Shown here one piece after another: positions 1-8,344 of a DNA stretch of 35,241 nt. The notes under the pieces were generated by a model. The model saw only the letters and a list, made by a program, of their open reading frames with translations, was not told the origin of the DNA and searched no databases. Both the position numbers and the translations under genes were made by a program. The DNA is taken from contig CACNMX010000012.1 of assembly GCA_902621675.1 (NCBI GenBank), positions 1 through 35,241 on the forward strand, in the 5' to 3' direction. The first letter of the stretch is position 1, and the number at the start of each line of letters is the position of its first letter. Origin of the DNA: an uncultured Prochlorococcus sp. (GTDB taxonomy: Bacteria > Cyanobacteriota > Cyanobacteriia > PCC-6307 > Cyanobiaceae).

Positions 1-1497
1 TGGGCACAAAAAAAATTATTAGATTCCGATTCTTATGGCAGAATAATTACAAATCAGAATTTACAGATAAAAAGTTTCTCTGGAATCTTTGCTGTCGGTG
101 ATTGCGCAGTTGTAGGTTCAGCAAAAAGACCAGCATCTGGAGTTTTTGCAGTAAAAGTTGTAAACACGTTAGTACAAAATCTAAAAAAAGATGTAGAAGG
201 GAGACCATTAAAAAAGTGGTTTCCTCAAAAGATCGGGCTGCAAATAGTAAATATATTTCCAAGCCATCATCCAAAGGCTTTTGCTATTTATCGCAATTTT
301 GTTTTCGGCCCTTATTTTATTTTTTGGATTTTAAAGCATAAAATTGATCTCAACTTTATTAAAAAGTTCAGATCAAAAAGGCTAATTATGAAAAGTAGTG
401 AAAAAAATATTTCAATGAATGATTGCAGAGGATGTGCAGCTAAAATTCCTCAGTTTGTTTTGAATAAATCATTAATAAATTCTAATTTAAATTCTTTTGC
501 CTCATCACCTGAAGATGCAGTTGAGATATATCAAAATGGTCAAGATATTATCTTGCAAAGTGTAGATGGATTTCCTGCTTTGGTAAGTGATCCTTGGCTT
601 AATGCAAAAATTACTACTTTGCATGCTTGCTCAGATTTGTGGGCAAGCGGAGCAAAACTTTCATCCGCGCAGGCTTTAATTTCATTACCAAAAGTTGAGA
701 GGGAATTTCAGAGTTACCTCTTTTCTCAATCACTTCAAGGTATTAAATCAACAGTTCAGGATCATGGAGGTGAATTACTTGGAGGCCATACTTTCGAGGC
801 AAGAAGTTTAGTAAATAAACCTTATTCATTAGGAATAGATATTTCTTTAACAGTTCAAGGTATTTTAAAAAATGGAGCAAAACCATGGTTTAAATCTGGA
901 ATGAATATTGGAGATATTCTCATGATGTCTAGACCTCTCGGCGTTGGGATTTACTTTGCTGGTCAAATGCAAAATATTAATATGCTAAGTAGTTCTTCTG
1001 AAGTAATTAATAATTTAGTAAAGAGTCAGCAATATTTGATTGATGAAATTTATCTTTTTCAAAATCAATTTAAAGAATCATTAGTCAATGCTGCGACTGA
1101 TATTACTGGATATGGATTTATTGGACATCTTAAAGAAATGGTTGAATCATCTAATTTATATAGGCAAAGAAATAATCTTGAGCCACTAAAAGTTTTATTA
1201 GATTTATTTGCATTTAAAGCTTATCCTGGGGTATTTGAATTAATAAGAAAAGATGTTAAAAGTACTTTCTTTGAATCTAATAAAGAAATTTATGACAAAA
1301 TTTATAAAGTGAATAAGCAAAAAAGAATAATTAATTTTTTAAACGAAAATTCATTAGATCAAGAGACTTTTAACGAGAGAATATCATTACTATTAGATCC
1401 TCAAACATGTGGACCCTTGTTGATTAGTTGCAATCGTAAATATGAAAATGTTCTAAAGGATAAATGGTACAAGGTTGGAGAGGTTGTAAAAATGTAA
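1..1497 (+). CDS. selD: NADH-dehydrogenase-like / selenide, water dikinase (SelD) fusion, 5' end missing
   Basis: The frame is open without a stop from base 1 to the TAA at 1495-1497, giving 498 residues of a longer protein. The first ~125 residues look like the end of an FAD/NAD(P)-dependent oxidoreductase of the NDH-2 type: GIFAVGDCA (residues 28-36) is the usual GD motif that contacts FAD. From about the Met at 388 the sequence is a full SelD domain: GCAAKI carries the catalytic Cys and Lys (Cys16 and Lys19 from that Met), followed by a glycine-rich GGHTFEA and the LDPQTCGPLLIS block near the end. SelD makes selenophosphate from selenide and ATP. Fusion of the two domains is known in cyanobacteria. 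The Met at 388 has no start features of its own, so I treat it as internal. The gene ends with no gap against the convergent gene that follows. Confidence 0.85.
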   Translation, partial: WAQKKLLDSDSYGRIITNQNLQIKSFSGIFAVGDCAVVGSAKRPASGVFAVKVVNTLVQNLKKDVEGRPLKKWFPQKIGLQIVNIFPSHHPKAFAIYRNFVFGPYFIFWILKHKIDLNFIKKFRSKRLIMKSSEKNISMNDCRGCAAKIPQFVLNKSLINSNLNSFASSPEDAVEIYQNGQDIILQSVDGFPALVSDPWLNAKITTLHACSDLWASGAKLSSAQALISLPKVEREFQSYLFSQSLQGIKSTVQDHGGELLGGHTFEARSLVNKPYSLGIDISLTVQGILKNGAKPWFKSGMNIGDILMMSRPLGVGIYFAGQMQNINMLSSSSEVINNLVKSQQYLIDEIYLFQNQFKESLVNAATDITGYGFIGHLKEMVESSNLYRQRNNLEPLKVLLDLFAFKAYPGVFELIRKDVKSTFFESNKEIYDKIYKVNKQKRIINFLNENSLDQETFNERISLLLDPQTCGPLLISCNRKYENVLKDKWYKVGEVVKM

Positions 1498-2745
1498 TTA
1501 ATTTCTATTTAATTTGTCAATTTCTAAATATCTTAATCTTTTTATTTCCTTTCCCATCTCCTTCCCTGGGTTCCATCCCTCTTTTTTTAATGTTTCTCCA
1601 TCTTTTTTTGATTTTATGAACTTGTAAATAAATAACCACTTAAACAATTTACGCCAGTATGGTCCTCCATCACAAATTAATAATTTGACTGTCTCATCGC
1701 TAAGGTTTCTGTCCTCAATAAATTCTGTCCAACTTGATGGAGAAAAATGATTGAAATTTTTTTGGTTTGTATTTAATATCTTTTTGATATTTATATAATC
1801 TTCTAATATTTTTATCTCGCTATTATTTACCAAAAATCTTTGACATGCTTTTTCTAAATTTTCTGAATCTTTTAATAAGTAAAGCATATGATTTCCCTTT
1901 AACTTCTTTATCCAATTTAGTCCTCTTAAAAATCTTTTATCGACTTTAATATTTTCATTTAAGATTGAGATAATTTCCCATTTATGAATTATCGAAATTA
2001 CATTAGTCAAATTATCATGTTTGAATATTTCAGCTAGTTCCATTCTTATTCGTATGCCTAGTGCAGGAGGGTAAACAATTTTCTGATAAGTTTCTGAACT
2101 TCCCCATGGCCATTTTCTAACTGTTTCTTGAGATTGTTTGAGGGAATTATTTGAAATATGGAAATCTAACCTTGAAGCATATTTTGCACATCTAATTAAT
2201 CTACTTGGATCATCTGAAATACTATTACTGTGAAGTAAATTCAATCTTTTACTTTTTATATCAGAAATGCCTTCATAAAGATCATAGATTTTCCTTGTCG
2301 AGACCTCGAAGGCTATTGAATTTATAGTGAAATCTCTCCTCTTAAGATCCTCCTCAATAGTACTTTTATTTACTGTGGGATTGAAGCCTGGAGCAGAATA
2401 AATTTCTTTTCTCGCAGAAGCAATATCAATTTTGTAGTCATTAATATTTATTTCTACAGTGTTGTACAAATTAAATTCCTTGATTAAACATAAATCTACA
2501 TTTACAATATTTTTTTTTATAAATTTTGCAAGAGAAATAGATGATCCTTCAATAACAAGATCAATATCTACAGGTTTAGAAAACGATTTTTTATGGAATT
2601 TACTAATTAATAAATCTCTTAAATAACCTCCAACAAAAGCGACTTTAGTATTGTTATTAGATTCTATGTATTTAGCAATTAGGTTATATAGATTAAATGG
2701 AGTTTTGATTAATTCCCCTTGGATGTAATCAGAGATATCGTTCAT
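1498..2745 (-). CDS. cca: CCA-adding / poly(A) polymerase family nucleotidyltransferase
   Basis: 415 residues of the class II tRNA nucleotidyltransferase/poly(A) polymerase family, which adds CCA (or A) to RNA 3' ends. The N-terminal head shows the nucleotidyltransferase signature GGYLRDLL (about residues 39-46), the metal-binding pair in VDIDLVIEG, and the RRDFTINSIAF block; DLYEGISDIKSKRL and DDPSRLIRCAKYASRL complete the head/neck region. The C-terminal half is lysine-rich and poorly conserved, as usual. ATG at 2743-2745. It lies 5 bp downstream of uvrD on the same strand, so the two are probably cotranscribed. Sequence alone does not separate CCA-adding from poly(A)-adding enzymes; a genome needs one CCA enzyme, which makes that role plausible. 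The 3' end abuts selD head-on, so antisense readthrough is possible. Confidence 0.8.
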   Translation of the reverse strand: MNDISDYIQGELIKTPFNLYNLIAKYIESNNNTKVAFVGGYLRDLLISKFHKKSFSKPVDIDLVIEGSSISLAKFIKKNIVNVDLCLIKEFNLYNTVEININDYKIDIASARKEIYSAPGFNPTVNKSTIEEDLKRRDFTINSIAFEVSTRKIYDLYEGISDIKSKRLNLLHSNSISDDPSRLIRCAKYASRLDFHISNNSLKQSQETVRKWPWGSSETYQKIVYPPALGIRIRMELAEIFKHDNLTNVISIIHKWEIISILNENIKVDKRFLRGLNWIKKLKGNHMLYLLKDSENLEKACQRFLVNNSEIKILEDYINIKKILNTNQKNFNHFSPSSWTEFIEDRNLSDETVKLLICDGGPYWRKLFKWLFIYKFIKSKKDGETLKKEGWNPGKEMGKEIKRLRYLEIDKLNRN

Positions 2746-2750
2746 GAGTT

Positions 2751-5159
2751 TTAACTTACATAACGAATTGGAGCTAATCTAGGATCAAGAATTTTACTTC
2801 CTTTATCACCAAATTTTACTGCTAAAGATATTTTTTCTCCACTCCCAAAAATATGTATAATTTCACCTTTCCCAAACTTTGAGTGAATTAGCATATCTCC
2901 AACTATCCAGCTCTTCCCTTTACTGGGACCTGAATATAATTTCCTTACTGCATTTATTGGTTTGTTAACAAATTCATTTGGGTTGTTTCGATCAACTCTA
3001 GTTAAACGATCAAGATGCCAATCTCTTTTAATTGAAACACCGCCAGTTTGTGGTAATTCGCCATCCAATAAATCTTCAGGTATTTCAGAAAGGAATATTG
3101 AAGGAATTGTTGCTTCACGCATGCCACCCCATAATCTTCTTTCTCTGGCATGACTTAAGAAAACTCTTTCTTTAGCTCTAGTAATACCTACATAGCATAA
3201 TCTTCTTTCCTCTTCAAGAAGTGAGGGAGTATCTATTGATCTATGGCTAGGGAAGAGACCTTGTTCTAGCCCAGTGATAAAAACATTTTGAAATTCTAAA
3301 CCTTTACTATTATGTAGAGTCATGAGAGTTACAGAGTTAGGATTATTTTTCTTCGTATCATTATCAGTTGTTAAGGCTGCTGTAGAAAGAAATCCCTCTA
3401 CATCTCCACTTTCTGTTTCTTCTTCATATTGAGTAGCTGCATTAATTAGTTCTTGTAAATTATTTCTTCTATCTTCAGATTCTTCAGTCCCACTTGAGAG
3501 CAAGTCACTTAAATAACCACTTTTTTCTAATATGAGTTGAAGTAGTTGAGCGGGACCTGAATTTTCTAAGTAACAAAGTAGATCATTCATAATTTCAGTA
3601 AATTTATTAATTCCTTTTGATGATCGGCCTATTGTTTCTTCAAGGCTTTGCTTATCATTAAGAACCTCCCATAATGGGATATTTAACCTATTAGATAGTT
3701 CATTAAGTTTTTGAATAGTAGTCTTACCAATCCCTCTTCTAGGAACATTTATGATTCGTAAAAGACTAACGTTATCTGAAGAGTTAACCAGAACTTTCAA
3801 ATATGCTATAACATCTTTAATTTCTCTTCTATCATAAAAACGCAATCCTCCAAAAATTGTATAAGGAATGCGCCACCTTACAAGAGATTCTTCTAATACT
3901 CTTGACTGAGCTCTTGTTCGATATAAAATTGCAAAATTTTTCCAAATTGGGTTTTGATTATAGTTATTGAGTGATTTTATTTTATTGGTAATTGCTTCTG
4001 CCTCATAAATTTCATCATCACAGCTGAGTAATGTTAAAAGTTCCCCTTTTTCTTTAGTTGCCTTTAAAACTTTGTCAATTCTTTCAGAGTTATTTTCAAT
4101 TAGTGAGTTTGCAGCATCAAGGATATTGGAAGATGACCTATAATTTTCTTCTAATTTAATTAAAGATGATTTTGTATTATCGTTGATTGAAGTTTTAAAA
4201 TCCTCTTGAAAACCAATTAAAATCCTGAAGTCAGCTGCTCTGAAACTATAAATACTTTGATCAGCATCCCCAACTACAAAAATTGACCGATCTTCCCAAT
4301 TGAAAAATTTTTTTGGTTCAGTATTTCCAGCCGTGATTAATTTTATAAGTTCATATTGTGTTCTATTTGTATCTTGATATTCGTCAACTAAAATATGTTT
4401 AAATCTTTTGTGCCAGTAATCTCTGACTACATCATTTTGCCTCAACAAGAAAACAGGCAAAAGTAGAAGATCATCAAAGTCTAAAGAATTGTTTTTTGAG
4501 AGCGAAATCCTATATCTCTTGTAGGCTTCTGCAACTGTTTTATCAAAATTATTATCTGCTTTTTCTAAAAGATCATTAGAAGTTAAGCATTGATTTTTAG
4601 CATTACTTATTAATCTTTTAATCTTTTTGGGATCATATCTTTTTGGGTCAAGATTCATATCTTGACTGATAATTTCTTTTACTAATGTTTGAGAATCTGT
4701 TTCATCATAAATTGAAAATTGCCTTGTCCATTTTAGGCCTTCTGGATCAGTATATTTTTCAATATCGTATCTCAAAAGTCTTGAAAATAAGGAATGGAAA
4801 GTACCGATCCAAAGGTTCTGAAGCCTCTCTTGGTGAACGTTTGTTCTTAATTGATTTTGATCAATTTCTTTGAGAGTTGTCCAAGGCTGACCAAATTGAT
4901 TAAAAGCTACTTCTTGGGCTAGAAGAACCTCTAATCTCGCTTTCATTTCTTTAGCAGCTTTGTTAGTGAAAGTGACTGCGAGAATGTTATAGGGATCTAC
5001 AGAGTTACCCTCAATAAGGTTTGCAATTCTGTGAGTAAGAGCCTTTGTTTTACCGCTACCTGCACCTGCTACAACTAATAGTGGTCCATAAACATGTTTT
5101 ACTGCTTTAAGTTGTTGATTGTTTAGGGACTTAAAAAGAAAATTGTTAGTTTGAGGCAC
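2751..5159 (-). CDS. uvrD: UvrD/PcrA-type superfamily 1 DNA helicase
   Basis: 802 residues, the normal size for UvrD/PcrA, a 3'-5' helicase of nucleotide-excision and mismatch repair and replication-fork upkeep. Helicase motifs are in order: Q-motif region near LNNQQLKAV, Walker A GAGSGKT (32-38), motif Ia VTFTNKAAKEM, Walker B DEYQDTN (259-265), motif III GDADQSIYSFRAAD (297-310), LEENYRSS, motif V TLHNSKGLEF and motif VI YVGITRAKE. The last ~50 residues (GDMLIHSKFGKGEI onward) match the PcrA/UvrD C-terminal Tudor-like domain that touches RNA polymerase. It sits between a small coiled-coil gene (22 bp upstream) and the CCA enzyme (5 bp downstream), all on the minus strand. No key residue appears to be missing. 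Confidence 0.93.
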   Translation of the reverse strand: MPQTNNFLFKSLNNQQLKAVKHVYGPLLVVAGAGSGKTKALTHRIANLIEGNSVDPYNILAVTFTNKAAKEMKARLEVLLAQEVAFNQFGQPWTTLKEIDQNQLRTNVHQERLQNLWIGTFHSLFSRLLRYDIEKYTDPEGLKWTRQFSIYDETDSQTLVKEIISQDMNLDPKRYDPKKIKRLISNAKNQCLTSNDLLEKADNNFDKTVAEAYKRYRISLSKNNSLDFDDLLLLPVFLLRQNDVVRDYWHKRFKHILVDEYQDTNRTQYELIKLITAGNTEPKKFFNWEDRSIFVVGDADQSIYSFRAADFRILIGFQEDFKTSINDNTKSSLIKLEENYRSSSNILDAANSLIENNSERIDKVLKATKEKGELLTLLSCDDEIYEAEAITNKIKSLNNYNQNPIWKNFAILYRTRAQSRVLEESLVRWRIPYTIFGGLRFYDRREIKDVIAYLKVLVNSSDNVSLLRIINVPRRGIGKTTIQKLNELSNRLNIPLWEVLNDKQSLEETIGRSSKGINKFTEIMNDLLCYLENSGPAQLLQLILEKSGYLSDLLSSGTEESEDRRNNLQELINAATQYEEETESGDVEGFLSTAALTTDNDTKKNNPNSVTLMTLHNSKGLEFQNVFITGLEQGLFPSHRSIDTPSLLEEERRLCYVGITRAKERVFLSHARERRLWGGMREATIPSIFLSEIPEDLLDGELPQTGGVSIKRDWHLDRLTRVDRNNPNEFVNKPINAVRKLYSGPSKGKSWIVGDMLIHSKFGKGEIIHIFGSGEKISLAVKFGDKGSKILDPRLAPIRYVS

Positions 5160-5181
5160 TTTTGGAAGGGTTTTTCAAAAA

Positions 5182-5388
5182 TCAGACTTTACTATGAGAT
5201 TCAGATTCCGTTTCTAGATCTTCTAAAGCTTTTTTTAAATTTATAAGTTCATTATTGTTATTAATGATTTCTTCAAATTTATTTTGTGGCATCTTTAATT
5301 TCATACTTCTATCTAGAATTTCTTTTTCCAATCTCTTTTTATATGAGGAAATAAGTTTCTTTGATAATTTTAAATCCTGTTGATCCAA
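5182..5388 (-). CDS. Small conserved hypothetical, predicted coiled coil
   Basis: 68 residues, highly charged (many K, E, D, N) with heptad-like leucine/isoleucine spacing, so probably one or two amphipathic helices forming a coiled coil. No Cys and no membrane segment. The start is TTG at 5386-5388: an in-frame TAA lies at 5410-5412 and no ATG/GTG is available between them. It is the first gene of the run toward uvrD (22 bp gap), so it is likely cotranscribed with the helicase. I do not recognise a family; a role near UvrD is guessed only from position. Confidence 0.6.
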   Translation of the reverse strand: MDQQDLKLSKKLISSYKKRLEKEILDRSMKLKMPQNKFEEIINNNNELINLKKALEDLETESESHSKV

Positions 5389-5567
5389 AACTTTATTAAA
5401 AATGTAATTTTATATTAGCGGAAAAAAAATTTTTTATTTGAATTATTTCAACTATCACTTTGGAATGAAGTTATTAATTAAGAAGCATTGCGTTAAGTTT
5501 GAAATTGTATTGTTTTAACTAGCTTTATATTATTCTTAAGATCTGTCTTTAAATTTTTAATTCAGGA

Positions 5568-6080
5568 ATGTCAGTTTCAAAGAATAATCAACTATTTTCA
5601 GCCGATAAGAAATTAAACGATTTAAGCAATATAAAAGAATTTATTAATAGTGCAAACTCAAGATTAGATGCTATAAACTCAATAACCAATAATTCACATG
5701 CAATCGCAGCAGACGCTGTAACTGCAATGATTTGCGAAAATCAAGATTCACTGAATTCAAAAATATCTTTAAATACAACTAACAAGATGTCCGTTTGTTT
5801 AAGAGATGGAGAAATAATCCTAAGGATTGTTGCTTATCTTTTAATTTCTAATGACGAATCAGTTTTAGAAAAAAGTTGTTTGAAGGATCTTAAAAATACT
5901 TATCTTGCTCTTGGGGTACCTTTAAAAAATGCAAGAAGGGTTTTTGAATTAATGCGAGATGCAACTATCTCTGATTTGAATTCAACAGTTAATAATATGC
6001 GTGGAAACAAAGACTTTCTTACTAAATTAATATCTGAAACAGAGTTTCAATTTGAAAGGATAATTAATCTTTTAAACTAG
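5568..6080 (+). CDS. cpeB: Degenerate phycoerythrin beta subunit (high-light Prochlorococcus type)
   Basis: 170 residues with the phycobiliprotein globin fold, strongly diverged. The best-kept stretch is [12 protein letters not shown] around Cys77, which lines up with the Cys82 bilin site of ordinary phycoerythrin beta; [11 protein letters not shown] (Cys56) lines up with the Cys61 region. The partner Cys50 is replaced (Ala45), so the doubly linked bilin cannot form as usual, and the C-terminal Cys159 position is a Leu. Asn72 matches the methylated Asn72 of the family. No cpeA, linker or phycobilisome gene is nearby. High-light Prochlorococcus are known to keep only a beta subunit with one bilin, with no proven light-harvesting role. 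The gene is convergent with cpeS, which is the expected lyase for the Cys82 site; their 3' ends overlap by 17 bp. Confidence 0.9.
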   Translation: MSVSKNNQLFSADKKLNDLSNIKEFINSANSRLDAINSITNNSHAIAADAVTAMICENQDSLNSKISLNTTNKMSVCLRDGEIILRIVAYLLISNDESVLEKSCLKDLKNTYLALGVPLKNARRVFELMRDATISDLNSTVNNMRGNKDFLTKLISETEFQFERIINLLN

Positions 6081-6615
6081 TTAAATTCCTTATCTCTGAA
6101 GAATGGGAAGTCTGAATAACTGAGTTATTTTCCAGATTTCTAATAGTAGAAAATCTGGATCTTACATGTGTGGATAAAAAGGAAATTCTTTCTTCGGAAA
6201 CCTTTGATTTATAAAAAGTTTTAATGTTTAAATTATGTTGTTCATCAACAAAATAATTGGATGATGAAATAAAGGATTCTGTATAACCTTTATTTCTTAA
6301 AACAATTCCTGAATTTTCATCTTTGGGTAAAAAAATCAGAATAGTTTCATCTCCCTCACTGATATCATCATTGTCCCAATCACTAATAGTTTGCCAGTTT
6401 ATAGAAATGGCTATGCTTTCTTGGTTTAAATTAAATTTATAATTTTTAAAAATTTCAACTACTTTTTTATTTTTTTTGTTTATATGTTTTATATATATTT
6501 TACTAGTTGAGTTTTCAAATTCCTGAAAAGCTAAAGTGTGAGTACTTCTAATAGATTTCCACTCTCCTATGCTTTTATTAATGAATTGATTAATTATTGT
6601 TAGATTCTTCGTCAA
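6064..6615 (-). CDS. cpeS: CpeS/CpcS-family bilin lyase
   Basis: 183 residues, normal length for the CpeS/CpcS (T-type fold) lyases that attach a bilin to Cys82 of beta phycobiliproteins. Recognisable parts are [12 protein letters not shown] (about 17-28), [12 protein letters not shown] in the middle and the arginine-bearing [12 protein letters not shown] near the end, typical of the family. The start is TTG (6613-6615): a TAG stop lies four codons upstream in frame, and no ATG occurs before the conserved domain. The TTG lies inside the end of the upstream 59-codon gene (26 nt overlap), which suggests translational coupling. The 3' end overlaps cpeB antisense by 17 bp. Enzyme and likely substrate are side by side. 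Confidence 0.85.
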   Translation of the reverse strand: MTKNLTIINQFINKSIGEWKSIRSTHTLAFQEFENSTSKIYIKHINKKNKKVVEIFKNYKFNLNQESIAISINWQTISDWDNDDISEGDETILIFLPKDENSGIVLRNKGYTESFISSSNYFVDEQHNLNIKTFYKSKVSEERISFLSTHVRSRFSTIRNLENNSVIQTSHSSEIRNLTSLKD

Positions 6616-6769
6616 GTTTATCTTCTACGGAATGATTTTCTGCTTTTTGTATCATTCTTACCATTGAATCCACCATTAATCTCTTTGCAGAAGTTACTTT
6701 TAATCCAGAAGGAGTAGTTGATATTTGTTCTCCAGGGCGATCATATGAAGTTGGTCTAAATGGAGTCAT
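6590..6769 (-). CDS. Small hypothetical protein upstream of cpeS (59 aa)
   Basis: An ATG (6767-6769) opens 59 codons closed by TAA at 6590-6592. The peptide starts [15 protein letters not shown], continues with [20 protein letters not shown], which looks like a short amphipathic helix, and ends in an acidic, Asn-rich tail. No signal peptide or membrane segment. It overlaps the TTG start of cpeS by 26 nt in another frame, so ribosomes finishing this gene could reinitiate on cpeS. I do not recognise the family. Coding character is supported by the clean ATG-to-stop frame, sensible composition and the overlap geometry. Confidence 0.6.
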   Translation of the reverse strand: MTPFRPTSYDRPGEQISTTPSGLKVTSAKRLMVDSMVRMIQKAENHSVEDKLDEESNNN

Positions 6770-6886
6770 CTAATAACTTTAAAAATTAATCGATTCCTAT
6801 TCTTGCATGAATCATTATTTATATTGTTATTGTTTGCGAAAATGTCATATCTTTCTTCTTTGATAAGAGAATTATCAACTGTTTTG

Positions 6887-7522
6887 TTATTTAGTCATTT
6901 TATTTTTTGCCAATCCTGAAATAGTCGCTAAAGCAAACATTCCCAATAGAGCAATCCCTAGAAATAATCCTGCTCCCTGGCTAACTCCAGCTCCTACTGC
7001 TACTAGTATAGAGTCACTGATTAGAAGACTTATTAATAATGCTGGAGTAAATATTTTCCAGCGAGTTCCTCCAATGCCAATTGCGTAGCTTAGAAAATCA
7101 AAAAGGCCAGTCATTAGTAGACCTGTCATAAGAAAGAAATTTTCTTCTAGCTGGTTTTGATTAAAACTTTCAATCTTTTGCATTGCTTTTGGGCCTACTA
7201 AATTACGTACAGGAACCCGACCATAATTTCTCGCAATAAAGAAAGCAGCTTGGCAAAAAACGATATCAGAAAAGATTATTGTCATGTAACCTTTTTGAAA
7301 TCCTAGTAATGAACCAGCTAGCAGAGAATAAGCAGAACTTGGAAGGGCAGGTAAAATAATGCTTACTCCTCTAAGGATAAATATTCCAAAAGGAGCCCAA
7401 ATCCCCATACTTTCTATTTTATTCCTTAAAGGTTCAATCCCATAATTTTGGATTAAATAAATCAATACTACAAATATTGCAATGAAAAAAACTACTGAGA
7501 GAAATTTCTGTATTTTATTCAT
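6887..7522 (-). CDS. VTT/DedA-like (TVP38/TMEM64) membrane protein
   Basis: 211 residues with about five or six hydrophobic segments. The N-terminus is a membrane anchor (residues ~8-27). The block from ~45 to ~175, with GIFILRGVSIILPALPSSAYSLLAG and SDIVFCQAAFFIARNYGR, matches the VTT domain (SNARE-associated/DedA superfamily), whose members have been linked to lipid scrambling and undecaprenyl-phosphate recycling. ATG at 7520-7522. It is monocistronic: 117 bp separates its end from the 59-codon gene and 147 bp its start from the divergent secreted-protein gene. Exact substrate cannot be read from the sequence. Confidence 0.75.
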   Translation of the reverse strand: MNKIQKFLSVVFFIAIFVVLIYLIQNYGIEPLRNKIESMGIWAPFGIFILRGVSIILPALPSSAYSLLAGSLLGFQKGYMTIIFSDIVFCQAAFFIARNYGRVPVRNLVGPKAMQKIESFNQNQLEENFFLMTGLLMTGLFDFLSYAIGIGGTRWKIFTPALLISLLISDSILVAVGAGVSQGAGLFLGIALLGMFALATISGLAKNKMTK

Positions 7523-7669
7523 TATTCTTCTAATAAATTTATTGGAATTAAATTCTTAATTTAATATTTGATTCTATCTATAATAGAAATACTAATCAAT
7601 AAAAATTTTTACAAATTTTTAATCTTATATTTCCTACTAATAAAAAATATTTGTATTTCATAAGTAGTC

Positions 7670-8089
7670 ATGAATCACTCTAAGAATAAATTTAATTCAA
7701 TATTTTTTAGAAATATCATTAATTTAGTCCTTTCGATTATCATTTTATTTTGTATTTCAATAAAAAAATCAGAAGCTTTGCCTCATGAATGGGTTGGAGT
7801 TCCTAAAAGTGAATACGGAGAGCAGTTATGGGATAGGCAAAGTATAAAAAGGAATGAGGATGGTTCTGTAAGGGTATTGAGTAAATTTATTCCAAGAACA
7901 AAAAGTGAAATTACTAAGGATATTCTCTACACAATGGATATAAATTGTTTTGAAAAATCATTTAGAGATGTTGATGTCTCAATAAATGATGCAAATAGTA
8001 ATTTCAATGATTTAGCTAATTGGCAAGATCCAAATGGAGATAAACTGATTTTGGGTGTTATTGGTCAAGTCTGCAGAGTCGAAAACTAA
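7670..8089 (+). CDS. Secreted adhesin-E-like hypothetical protein
   Basis: 139 residues with a Sec signal: basic start, hydrophobic core (~18-32, LVLSIIILFCIS) and a likely cleavage after SEA near residue 36. The mature part carries a Tyr/Trp-rich beginning, a KRNEDGSVRVLSKF stretch and two cysteines (in INCFEK and GQVCRVEN) that could form a disulfide outside the membrane. The DGSVRV...K...MDINC pattern resembles the small Adhesin_E-like family (periplasmic or surface beta proteins), but this is a pattern impression rather than a search result. It stands alone, divergent from the VTT protein, and is followed by the bidirectional terminator shared with tRNA-Phe. Confidence 0.6.
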   Translation: MNHSKNKFNSIFFRNIINLVLSIIILFCISIKKSEALPHEWVGVPKSEYGEQLWDRQSIKRNEDGSVRVLSKFIPRTKSEITKDILYTMDINCFEKSFRDVDVSINDANSNFNDLANWQDPNGDKLILGVIGQVCRVEN

Positions 8090-8147
8090 AAATTTTAAGT
8101 AAAAAAAATGCAAAAAATAACGAGTTCTCTCAATGATTTGAAAGTAT

Positions 8148-8172
8148 AAAACCCCTCCATAGAAGGGGTTTT
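8148..8172. terminator. Bidirectional intrinsic terminator
   Basis: A perfect 9-bp stem (AAAACCCCT at 8148-8156 with AGGGGTTTT at 8164-8172) and a 7-nt loop. It gives a U run on both strands, ending tRNA-Phe on the minus strand and the secreted-protein gene on the plus strand. Confidence 0.8.
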
Positions 8173-8177
8173 AAAGG

Positions 8178-8250
8178 TGCCAGGACCCAGATTTGAACTG
8201 GGGACACGGCGATTTTCAGTCGCCTGCTCTACCAACTGAGCTATCCCGGC
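8178..8250 (-). tRNA. trnF: tRNA-Phe (GAA)
   Basis: 73 nt, folds as a standard cloverleaf read on the minus strand: acceptor GCCGGGA paired with TCCTGGC (a G-T pair inside), D-arm AGCTCAGTTGGTAGAGC, anticodon loop CTGAAAA with GAA, T-arm with GTTCAAATC and discriminator A. CCA is not encoded, so the CCA enzyme is needed. It lies 94 bp downstream of the FGGY kinase and is followed by a strong hairpin terminator. Confidence 0.97.
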
Positions 8251-8344
8251 TCTAACCTATATACTTTAAATTAAGATGTGTAGTTTGTGAAACCCTTTTA
8301 ATTAAAAATTTTATATCTTCATCAAATATTTTTAAAAAAAACTT

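Noticed and set aside
388..390. Separate selD gene starting at Met 388
   Set aside because: The frame is open upstream to base 1 with clear oxidoreductase sequence and no stop; a fusion explains it better.
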